Positions 57,314 through 64,000 of a DNA stretch of 64,000 nucleotides are shown here, in pieces (position 1 is the first letter of the stretch; every line of letters begins with the position of its first letter). The notes beneath the pieces are model-generated. The model ran no database searches, was not told where the DNA came from, and worked only from the letters and a program-made list of their open reading frames with translations. The position numbers and the translations under genes are program-made. The stretch is taken from positions 310,001-374,000 of the forward strand of contig NZ_VMBG01000002.1 in NCBI RefSeq assembly GCF_007559335.1, read 5' to 3'. The stretch comes from Rariglobus hedericola. Its GTDB lineage: Bacteria > Verrucomicrobiota > Verrucomicrobiia > Opitutales > Opitutaceae.

Positions 57314-59182
57314 TTACGGCTGTTCCATCTCGGTCAGCTTCTCGGCGGCTTTTTCCCACTCGGCGGTGGCGGCGGTGACAAGGTCGGTCATCGCGCTGAG
57401 TTCGCGGTTGAGGTGTTGGAATTTGCCTTTGTCGGCGTAGGTCTCCGGGGCTTCGAGGGCGGACGTGATCTCGGCCTGCTTGGCTTCCAGCTCGACGACT
57501 TTCTTTTCGAGGACGCCGACCTGTTCGCGGAATTTGCGGATTTCGCTTGGGCTGGCTTTCGCTTTGCCTGAAGGAGCGGCGGCGACGGGGGCGGCTTTCT
57601 TGGCTTCGGCTTGTTTGGGGCGGTTGTCGGTGAGGCCGGCCGTGAGGGCGACGCGGGCGTCGCCGGCCTTGGACTTGTCGAGGAAGTATTCGTAGTCGCC
57701 GGCGTAGTGGGTGAGCTTGCCGCTGTGGACGTGGAGCACGTTCTTCGCGAGGGCCTTGATGAAGTGCACGTCGTGCGAGATGAAGATTAGCGTGCCTTGG
57801 TATTCGCGAAGGGCCATCACGAGTGCGTCGATCGACTGGATGTCGAGGTGCGTCGTGGGCTCGTCCATGAGGAGCAAGTTGGGCGGACGGACGAGAATGC
57901 GGGCGAGGGCAAGGCGGGTTTTTTCACCGCCGGAGAGGACGGAGACGGGCTTAAGGACGTCGTCTTTGCGGAAGAGGAAGGCGCCGAGGATGGCGCGGGC
58001 CTGCTGCTCGGTGAGCTGGTTTTCGTTGGTGCGCAGTTCCATCACGTTCTCGAACACCGTCGCGTCGGCGTTCAAGTTATCGAGACGGTTCTGGGCGAAG
58101 TAACCCGGGACGACATTGCTGCCGAGTTCGCGCGTGCCGCCTTGGATGTCGATGACGCCGGCGAGGATCTTGAGGAGCGTGGATTTGCCGGCGCCGTTGG
58201 GGCCGATGAGCACGATGCCCTGGCCGCGCTCGGCGGTGAAGTTGAGGTTTTCGTAAACGACGTGATTGCCGTAGGCCTGCCGGACATGTTCGAGCTCGAT
58301 GACCTTGAGGCCGGAGCGCGGGGGCTGCGGGAACTTGAAGTTCATCTTGCGCAACTCTTCGGTGGGTTCCTCGACGGCAACGTCCTTGAGGCGCTGGATT
58401 TGTTTTTCCTTGGACTTGGCGCGGGAGGCCATCGAGGCCTTGGCACCGAAGCGATCAACGAAGACCTGCAAGTGGGCGATCTCGCGCTGCTGATTTTTGA
58501 AGGCGGCGAGCTGCTGATGTTTGCGAGCTTCTTTTTCGGTGAGGAAGTTGTCGTAGTTGCCGTGGTAGTAATGAAGCGTGCCGGCGCGGAGCTCGAGCAT
58601 GCCGGTGCAGAGGGCGTTCAAGAAAGCGCGATCGTGCGAGATGACGACGAGGCCGCCGGGGTAACGGGTGAGGTAGTCCTGGAACCAGAGGAGGGCTTCC
58701 AAATCGAGATGGTTCGTCGGCTCGTCGAGCAGGAGGAGCGCGGGCTCGGCGACGAGGAGGCGGGCGAGGTGGGCTCGCATGACCCAACCGCCGGAGAAGG
58801 TTTTGGCGAGCTTGTCGGCGTCGTCGTGCTTGAAGCCGAGGCCGTCGAGGATTTTGCGGGCGCGGGGTTCGAGCGTGTAGTCGATGTCGTAGTCGTCATC
58901 GGTGGGCTCGAGTTTTTTGCCGCTGGTGGCGATGTGGAGAATGGTCTCGTCGCCGGCGGGGGCGGATTCCTGCGGGAGGTAGCCGAAGTCGGCGCCGCGT
59001 TCCCATTCGATGGTGCCGGTGTCGGGTTTTTCCTCGCCGAGGATGAGGCCGAACAAGGTGGATTTGCCGGCGCCGTTCGGGCCGATGAGGCCGAGGCGGT
59101 CGGTGCGGGCAATGAACAGCGAGACGTCAGAGAAGAGTTCGCGTGTGCCGTAGGACTTGGAGACGTCTGCAATCGTTAACAT
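57314..59182 (-). CDS. ABC-F family ATP-binding protein
   Basis: The ATG at 59182 (MLTIADVSKSYGTRELFSDV) gives 622 residues. Two ATPase domains without membrane segments: Walker A LIGPNGAGKSTLFGL and LIGPNGAGKSTLLKI; signatures FSGGWVMRAHLARLL and LSGGEKTRLALARI; Walker B LLLLDEPTNHLD and LLLMDEPTTHLD. A linker (LRAGTLHYYHGNYDNFLTEK) separates them, and a C-terminal coiled coil (REQVGVLEKKVVELEAKQAE) follows. ABC-F proteins act on the ribosome as translation factors; the subfamily (Uup/YheS-like or other) cannot be fixed. Confidence 0.92.
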   Translation of the reverse strand: MLTIADVSKSYGTRELFSDVSLFIARTDRLGLIGPNGAGKSTLFGLILGEEKPDTGTIEWERGADFGYLPQESAPAGDETILHIATSGKKLEPTDDDYDIDYTLEPRARKILDGLGFKHDDADKLAKTFSGGWVMRAHLARLLVAEPALLLLDEPTNHLDLEALLWFQDYLTRYPGGLVVISHDRAFLNALCTGMLELRAGTLHYYHGNYDNFLTEKEARKHQQLAAFKNQQREIAHLQVFVDRFGAKASMASRAKSKEKQIQRLKDVAVEEPTEELRKMNFKFPQPPRSGLKVIELEHVRQAYGNHVVYENLNFTAERGQGIVLIGPNGAGKSTLLKILAGVIDIQGGTRELGSNVVPGYFAQNRLDNLNADATVFENVMELRTNENQLTEQQARAILGAFLFRKDDVLKPVSVLSGGEKTRLALARILVRPPNLLLMDEPTTHLDIQSIDALVMALREYQGTLIFISHDVHFIKALAKNVLHVHSGKLTHYAGDYEYFLDKSKAGDARVALTAGLTDNRPKQAEAKKAAPVAAAPSGKAKASPSEIRKFREQVGVLEKKVVELEAKQAEITSALEAPETYADKGKFQHLNRELSAMTDLVTAATAEWEKAAEKLTEMEQP

Positions 59183-59267
59183 AAAACCGGACACCCAAAC
59201 GGTCGAGGAGGGCGGGGTCAACCCCTCGAATCAGGCATGAACTTTTCTCGTTCGGGTGGAGCGGGGT

Positions 59268-60935
59268 TTACTTGCGGTGGCAGGCCTTGATCCAGAGCGC
59301 GCGAAATGCGGCGGCAAGGTCGGCGGCGATGAGGGGGCCGTTGCACCAATCGGAGGCCTGAACGGCGGCACGAAGCGGGGCGCGGCTGGCGCGCAGGGCG
59401 GGAAGATCGGACGCGATTTCGACCGCGCGGGCGATGTAGGCTTCGGGGGAGGTGGTTACGAGATCCTGGCGACCAACAGCTTTTAAAAGTGTGGTGGTGC
59501 GGCGGGCGGTGATGCGGTCGCCGCACAGCGTGAGAATGGGCACGCCCATCCAAAGCGCGTCCATGCTGGTGGCTTCGCCGCCGAAAGGCCACGTATCGAG
59601 GATGAGATCGAGGTCGTTGAAGATCGCGAGGGTGCTGATGGCGCCGCCGTCGGGGCGCAAGTCGAGGCGGTCGGCGGGGATGCCGGCGGCGTGGCAACGG
59701 GCGGCAAAGGCGTCACGCGTGGCGGGATCGCCGAGGGTGTTGCGGGCGAGGAGCAGGCGCGCGTGGGGAAGCTGGCGGAGGATTTCGGCCCACGTGGCGA
59801 GGACGGCATCGGTGCATTTGGCGAGGTGCGGGATGCCGCCGAGGGTGAGCGGGCGCGCGGGATCGATCAGGTCGACGGGCGCGACGGCGAGGTGGGGAGG
59901 AGTGTAAGCGAGGTAGCCGTGGGGCAGGCGGAGGATGGGCTCACTGCTGAGTTCGTCGGCCTGGCCCTGCGGCTCTGTAGTGGAATCACTGATACGTGCG
60001 TCGAGCGTGCGCAGGCCGGTGGAGAGGGCGTTGCAATACCAGTGGACCTGCAGCGGGGCGATGCGGCGCGTGAAGAGGGAGATCGGGCCGTTGTTGGAGT
60101 GTTCCTGCTGGTCAACGAGGATGTCGGCCTTGGTGTCGCGAAGGAGTTTGGCGGTGTCGGCGTCGGGGAGTTCGGAAGGGATGTCGATCCAGACGTTGGC
60201 GAGCGTGCGCAGTTTTTCGGTCACGGAGTCTTTGATGCGTCCGGTGGAGACGAGGGTGACATGAAAGCCTTTGCGATCCAGGTGGGGCAGGATGCCGAGC
60301 AGCTGTTGCGCGGAGTTGTGGGCGCAGAGACGGCTGCTGACGAACACGAGGCGGAGGCGGCGGGCGAGCTCGCGGTTGGGCGGCACCATCGGGATGGGGT
60401 CGTAGCCTCCGTGCCAGCGAGCCCACTGGCGGGAAGAGGCGTGGAGTTGGGACGCGTCCACCTCGGGCAGATAAAGCTGGCTGCGGAGCCAGGAGGAAGC
60501 GGCCTGGGGTTGTCGGGCGAGCAGGCCGGGCGCGGCGGCGAGTAAATCACGCGAGGCGGCCGGGTGGCCCTGTTCGAGCAAAACGTCAGCGAGGTTGATC
60601 GACCACGCGGGATGCTGGTGGACGGCGGGAGGGGCGTTTTCGAGGGTAAGACGGGCGTCGTTGAAACGACCGGCGGCGCGATGGATCAGCGCGGCTTCAA
60701 GCCAGGCAGCGGGCGGGGCGGCGGCGGAGATTTCGGGGGTTGTGAAGAAAGGTGCGAGTGATTGCAGGGCAGGGCCAAGGAGGCCGGCGAAGTGGAGCGT
60801 CCGGGCCAAGCCGAGGCGGGCTTCGGTATGAGCGGCGTCTTTTTGAAGAGCGGCGGTGAAGAGACCGGCCGCGTCGTCGAAATTACCCGCGGCGAGGGCG
60901 CTTTGTGCGGGGGCGAGACTGGGGTCGGGCGTCAT
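59268..60935 (-). CDS. TPR protein with O-GlcNAc-transferase (GT41)-like domain
   Basis: The ATG at 60935 gives 555 residues without a signal peptide. The N-terminal third has TPR-like helices (QSALAAGNFDDAAGLFTAAL, DLLAAAPGLLARQ). The C-terminal part matches the SPINDLY/OGT layout: HNSAQQLLGILPHLDRKGFH, PLQVHWYCNALSTGLRTLDA, PHLAKCTDAVLATWAEIL, and DTWPFGGEATSMDALWMGVP followed by ILTLCGDRITARRTTTLLKA. These correspond to the OGT nucleotide-sugar-binding blocks. It probably glycosylates proteins in the cytoplasm; donor sugar and targets unknown. Rare in bacteria compared with eukaryotes. Confidence 0.72.
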   Translation of the reverse strand: MTPDPSLAPAQSALAAGNFDDAAGLFTAALQKDAAHTEARLGLARTLHFAGLLGPALQSLAPFFTTPEISAAAPPAAWLEAALIHRAAGRFNDARLTLENAPPAVHQHPAWSINLADVLLEQGHPAASRDLLAAAPGLLARQPQAASSWLRSQLYLPEVDASQLHASSRQWARWHGGYDPIPMVPPNRELARRLRLVFVSSRLCAHNSAQQLLGILPHLDRKGFHVTLVSTGRIKDSVTEKLRTLANVWIDIPSELPDADTAKLLRDTKADILVDQQEHSNNGPISLFTRRIAPLQVHWYCNALSTGLRTLDARISDSTTEPQGQADELSSEPILRLPHGYLAYTPPHLAVAPVDLIDPARPLTLGGIPHLAKCTDAVLATWAEILRQLPHARLLLARNTLGDPATRDAFAARCHAAGIPADRLDLRPDGGAISTLAIFNDLDLILDTWPFGGEATSMDALWMGVPILTLCGDRITARRTTTLLKAVGRQDLVTTSPEAYIARAVEIASDLPALRASRAPLRAAVQASDWCNGPLIAADLAAAFRALWIKACHRK

Positions 60936-60995
60936 GTTGCGGCAGGAAAGGTGATTGTGCGGGTGACGGCGAGCGTCGTCGTGAGTGCATAAAAA

Positions 60996-61020
60996 AGCAC
61001 CGGCGGGAAAAGCCGGTGCT
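60996..61020 (-). terminator. Terminator of the 61051 PEP-CTERM gene
   Basis: AGCACCGGC (60996-61004) pairs with GCCGGTGCT (61012-61020) around GGGAAAA. On the minus strand it is followed by TTTTT (complement of 60991-60995). It lies 31 bases after the gene. Confidence 0.85.
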
Positions 61021-61050
61021 TTGGGCTCGAATGGAGCGGTCGCCGGATGA

Positions 61051-61722
61051 TCAGGCGCGGACGGTGCGCTGGCGGATGCGGCGGAAACCGATGAGGGCGA
61101 AGGCGGCAAGGCCGAAGATCGCGGCGGACATGCCCGGCTCGGGGATGGCGCCAGCGGTGATGGCGCCGCCGGAGCTTTCGTAGGCATAAGCGTAGAGCCC
61201 TACGTAACCGGTGGAGCCTTGGAATCCGGCCGAGAGCTCGGTCCAGCCGTAGAGATACGTGTTCGCATCGTCCGTGGTTTTGAACCGATAGGCGAAGAGC
61301 AAGTGTTCGGTGTAGGCGTGGCCAGAGAAACTCGCGTTTGCGATAGAGCCGTAACTGGAGAAATCGGAATCGAACCACGTGCCGGAGCTGTCGATTACGT
61401 GGCCCGCAGTCACCGGCGCGCTTTGAAAGCCCACGCTCGTGATGGTTCCCGACGTGCATCCGAAGATAAACTGAGTAGAACCTCCACACGAGGCACGCAG
61501 GGCAATCGCATTAATGGGACTGTATCCTTGAGCTGCGTTGGTCGCTCCGGTGATTGGATTAAACGAGGTATAGACGCCACCGTAGCAAGGCACCGAGGCC
61601 GTGGCACCTTCAACGGCGGTATAATTGATCGCTGCGGAGGCTTCAGTGGCGATAAAGGCGAGTGCAGCGCCGAGGCCACTGGCTACTTTGAGGGAAGAAT
61701 TGCGGTCGGGTGACGTATTCAT
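61051..61722 (-). CDS. PEP-CTERM protein
   Basis: 223 residues. The signal peptide is SSLKVASGLGAALAFIATEA. The mature part is beta-rich with AINYTAVEGATASVPCYGGV, two Cys pairs (SVPCYGG, LRASCGG, IFGCTSG) and SFSGHAYTEHLLFAYRFKTT. The PEP-CTERM tail is IPEPGMSAAIFGLAAFALIG then FRRIRQRTVRA; Gly replaces the Ser/Thr that follows PEP in the other copies. Function unknown; likely surface-exposed. Confidence 0.75.
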   Translation of the reverse strand: MNTSPDRNSSLKVASGLGAALAFIATEASAAINYTAVEGATASVPCYGGVYTSFNPITGATNAAQGYSPINAIALRASCGGSTQFIFGCTSGTITSVGFQSAPVTAGHVIDSSGTWFDSDFSSYGSIANASFSGHAYTEHLLFAYRFKTTDDANTYLYGWTELSAGFQGSTGYVGLYAYAYESSGGAITAGAIPEPGMSAAIFGLAAFALIGFRRIRQRTVRA

Positions 61723-61968
61723 CGTGTGGCTACAGGTAGCCTCGGGCGTGCCGGCACAACTTAATTCACCGGATATCTCCGCGGCTATGTTGCGTTAAGG
61801 AAATGTCCGGACCTCGCCCGGTTTAGGGCGCGGTTTCTGAAATATTGGGGTGCTGTGACTTCCATCAGATTTGTAAGATTCAAGTGACGGGCTGCAGGTC
61901 ACGCGGGTTTTGTGTTGGCGTGGGCGGGCGGGGGGCTTTGCTGATCCGCAACCATTTTTAACGACACC

Positions 61969-63024
61969 ATGAAAGCCAAAGCCAAGTCCAAGCTCCAGAA
62001 GCGCCCCGAGGATCTCAATGCCAAGCTCGCGGCCAAGAAGGGCCCGATCTCGCAGTTCATCGCGCACAACTACCGCCACTTCAACGCGGCCGCGCTGCTC
62101 GATTCCGCCAAGGGCTACGAGGACCACCTCAAGGCCGGTGGCAAGATGCTCGTCACGCTCGCGGGCGCGATGTCCACCGCCGAGCTCGGCCTCACGCTCG
62201 CCGAGATGATCCGCGCGGACAAAGTCCACGCGATCGTCTGCACCGGCGCCAACCTCGAGGAAGACATCTTCAATCTCGTCGCTCACGATTACTACGAGCG
62301 CGTTCCCAACTACCGCGATCTCACCGCCGCCGACGAGCAGGAGCTCCTTGACCGCCACATGAACCGCGTGACCGACACGTGCATTCCCGAAGGCGAAGCC
62401 ATGCGCCGCATCGAGGCCGCCGTCGCCGAGGAATGGATCGCCGCCGACAAGGCCGGCCAGCGTTTCTTCCCGCACGAGTTCATGTATAAGATTATCCGTT
62501 CCGGTAAGCTCAAGAAGAGCTATCAGATCGACCCGAAGAACTCCTGGATGCTCGCCGCCTGTGAGAAGAACTTGCCGATTATCGTCCCGGGTTGGGAAGA
62601 CGCGACGCTGGGCAACATGTTTGCCGGCCGCGTAATCACCGGCGAAATCAAGAATGTCCACACCGTGCGCACCGGCATCGAATACATGACCTGGCTGGCC
62701 GAGTGGTATACGAAGACCGCCAAGCTCCTAAAAAACGGCGAAGGCTCGATCGGCTTCTTCCAGATTGGCGGAGGTATCGCCGGCGACTTTCCGATCTGCG
62801 TCGTGCCGATGCTGCACCAGGACCTTGGCCGCACCAGCGTGCCGCTCTGGGGTTATTTCTCGCAGATCAGCGACTCGACCACGTCCTACGGTAGCTACTC
62901 CGGCGCGGTCCCGAACGAGAAGATCACGTGGGGCAAGCTCGGCCAGAAGACCCCGAAGTTCATCGTCGAGAGCGACGCGACCATCGTGGCTCCGCTGATT
63001 TTCAGCTGGGTGCTCGGCAAGTAA
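61969..63024 (+). CDS. Deoxyhypusine-synthase-like protein
   Basis: 351 residues. GAMSTAELGLTLAEMIRADK and VHAIVCTGANLEEDIFNLVA are the NAD-binding and entry blocks of the deoxyhypusine synthase fold; TGIEYMTWLAEWYTK and GSIGFFQIGGGIAGDFPICV follow. Lys323 in ITWGKLGQ stands where the catalytic Lys of deoxyhypusine synthase sits. In eukaryotes and archaea the enzyme modifies eIF5A with an aminobutyl group from spermidine. Bacteria lack eIF5A hypusination, so the protein may use another acceptor or act as a polyamine (for example homospermidine-forming) enzyme. The leader and the terminator at 63094 show it is a single-gene unit. Confidence 0.85.
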   Translation: MKAKAKSKLQKRPEDLNAKLAAKKGPISQFIAHNYRHFNAAALLDSAKGYEDHLKAGGKMLVTLAGAMSTAELGLTLAEMIRADKVHAIVCTGANLEEDIFNLVAHDYYERVPNYRDLTAADEQELLDRHMNRVTDTCIPEGEAMRRIEAAVAEEWIAADKAGQRFFPHEFMYKIIRSGKLKKSYQIDPKNSWMLAACEKNLPIIVPGWEDATLGNMFAGRVITGEIKNVHTVRTGIEYMTWLAEWYTKTAKLLKNGEGSIGFFQIGGGIAGDFPICVVPMLHQDLGRTSVPLWGYFSQISDSTTSYGSYSGAVPNEKITWGKLGQKTPKFIVESDATIVAPLIFSWVLGK

Positions 63025-63093
63025 GCGCACGGGCTTGGCGCTCGTGCACAATCGCGCGAAACGTTTCCGCCGTTTCGCTACGAAGCGGGCACA

Positions 63094-63125
63094 AAAAAGC
63101 CGCACCTTTCGGGGTGCGGCTTTTT
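63094..63125. terminator. Bidirectional terminator between the 61969 and 63146 genes
   Basis: AAAAAGCCGCACC (63094-63106) pairs with GGTGCGGCTTTTT (63113-63125) around TTTCGG. The A and T tracts inside the stem suit convergent genes on both sides. Confidence 0.85.
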
Positions 63126-63145
63126 GTTGGGACAGACCGGTTGGA

Positions 63146-63796
63146 TTAATTCTGGCTGACCGGAACGCCGAAGAAGCTGGCGACCGGTGCTGCGTGGGCC
63201 GGAGCGGGGGATTTGTCCACGAGGACCACCATGCCGGCGGCGTCGGTTTTCACGCCGAGATCGTTGATGCGGGCAATTTCTTTGACGAAAGAGCCGACCG
63301 ACATGCGGGGCATGTCCCCGCTGATCTGGATGCGCGAAGCCAGATCGGAGGGCTCGGTGCGGATCTGGAGCGACTTGCCAGCCGGCGTTTTCACGGCGCG
63401 CACGGTAAACCGTTGGTTGATGTTTTCGATGACCTGATCGAGAGCGGTTTGGCTATAGGTCGCGGCGGGTTGGTCGCCGGCATTGAGCAACGTCCAGGTG
63501 GCGGCGTCAGCGGACTTCAGTGATGAGCCATCGGTATCCGCGGATTCCTCGACCCACGTTTTCACATAGCTTTGATCAGCAGTGGAAAACGTCTTGAGCG
63601 GCACTGTGAAAATGCGGCCGTCAGCGCGTTCGATTTTAACCGATTCGGCATTGGGCACTTCAACAACGCGCGCACTCATCGTGCGACCGTTGACGTCGGT
63701 CCATTGGCGAAAATCCTGGGTGTCGGTGGCTTGAAGGGTGAAGCCACACGTGAACTGAAGGGTAACCAAGCAAGCGAGGAGCTTGTATGGTTTCAT
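63146..63796 (-). CDS. Secreted SHD1-domain-like protein
   Basis: The ATG at 63796 (MKPYKLLACLVTLQFTCGFT) gives 216 residues with a signal peptide. The first domain, FRQWTDVNGRTMSARVVEVP followed by SVKIERADGRIFTVPLKTFS and ADQSYVKTW, resembles the SLA1-homology (SHD1) domain that is common in verrucomicrobial and planctomycetal secreted proteins. The C-terminal part (ENINQRFTVRAVKTPAGKSL) is not recognised. Function unknown. Confidence 0.65.
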   Translation of the reverse strand: MKPYKLLACLVTLQFTCGFTLQATDTQDFRQWTDVNGRTMSARVVEVPNAESVKIERADGRIFTVPLKTFSTADQSYVKTWVEESADTDGSSLKSADAATWTLLNAGDQPAATYSQTALDQVIENINQRFTVRAVKTPAGKSLQIRTEPSDLASRIQISGDMPRMSVGSFVKEIARINDLGVKTDAAGMVVLVDKSPAPAHAAPVASFFGVPVSQN

Positions 63797-63958
63797 AAGA
63801 GTTGCATATGCACAAATCCTGCCAACCCGACTCATGCAAGCTGATTGATGTAACAATTGTGCGATTCCGTAAAGGTGGAGGCTGGAGGCATCGGGCGGCT
63901 TTTTGGTTTCCGGGCTTTGCCTCGCGGTGGTTTTGGGGTGAGCGTCGGGACTTTATTC

Positions 63959-64000
63959 ATGCCCAACGCCCTTGCCGCCGAGAAATCGCCTTATCTGCTT
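63959..64000 (+). CDS. 5' end of a YyaL/thioredoxin-domain-like gene
   Basis: The ATG at 63959 reads MPNALAAEKSPYLL in 14 codons to the window edge. YyaL (DUF255, spermatogenesis-associated protein 20-like) proteins begin with the same MxNxLxxExSPYLLQH pattern, from family knowledge. Only the start is here, so the assignment is tentative, but the match is good for such a short stretch. A new transcription unit reading right. Confidence 0.6.
   Translation, partial: MPNALAAEKSPYLL

Noticed and set aside
61795-62661. Minus-strand frame of 288 codons
   Set aside because: It lies opposite the well-supported deoxyhypusine-synthase-like gene and has the low-complexity composition of a shadow frame.
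1-64000. CRISPR array or cas genes
   Set aside because: No regularly spaced repeats and no cas-like protein seen.

Overview
The window looks like a chromosomal segment of a verrucomicrobial bacterium, most likely Opitutaceae-like. This is an inference from gene content: four PEP-CTERM proteins, LacI regulators with an unusual hinge (NYRGNILVSALL), prepilin-like proteins with an H-X9-DG motif, a DUF1573/rhodanese/MauE gene trio, a bacterial deoxyhypusine-synthase-like protein, and high GC from about 9.9 kb onward.

Positions 1-9844 form an island of visibly lower GC. It carries the 3' part of an RHS/YD-repeat toxin gene, an overlapping lipoprotein gene that is a candidate immunity gene, a small YD-repeat protein, a broken RAYT-type transposase, the DUF1573-rhodanese-MauE operon, and a recombination block (replication-protein-like, Xis-like, an unknown gene, tyrosine recombinase). 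The island ends in a 34-nt tRNA 3' end (tRNA-Glu-like) followed by an orphan terminator, which is the expected look of attR. The left end and the intact tRNA are outside the window.

Positions 9.98-22.3 kb are mostly housekeeping and central metabolism: SDR oxidoreductase, Ca2+/H+ antiporter, GH15 glucoamylase, DUF2254 membrane protein, TAXI solute-binding protein, sugar nucleotidyltransferase, methyltransferase, AraC regulator, a PEP-CTERM protein and thymidine phosphorylase.

Positions 22.3-57.2 kb are a large polysaccharide-utilisation region on the minus strand, apparently for an acetylated, uronate-containing (pectin or rhamnogalacturonan-like) glycan. Operon A runs from 39.4 to 22.3 kb: prepilin-like protein, two-domain beta-helix enzyme, concanavalin-like PEP-CTERM protein, three-domain beta-helix enzyme, Gfo/Idh/MocA oxidoreductase, GH31, UxaE-like uronate epimerase, a large PilX/PulG-like protein and a small secreted protein. 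Operon B runs from 53.0 to 43.1 kb: prepilin-like protein, PL22-like oligogalacturonate lyase, two sialate O-acetylesterases, CE7 esterase, concanavalin-like protein and beta-helix enzyme, ending in a strong terminator. Each operon is headed by a near-duplicate prepilin gene divergent from a paralogous LacI gene. The motif TTTACC(A/G)CGTTAAA occurs at four places: both LacI-prepilin gaps, upstream of the separate beta-helix gene at 42.9 kb, and between the autotransporter-repeat PEP-CTERM gene and rhaM. All four beta-helix enzymes keep an Asp-(22 residues)-Asp-Asp pattern that matches what I recall of the GH110 catalytic site.

Positions 57.3-64 kb hold an ABC-F ATPase, an O-GlcNAc-transferase-like TPR glycosyltransferase, a PEP-CTERM protein, the deoxyhypusine-synthase-like gene, an SHD1-like secreted protein, and the first 14 codons of a YyaL/thioredoxin-domain-like gene running off the right edge.
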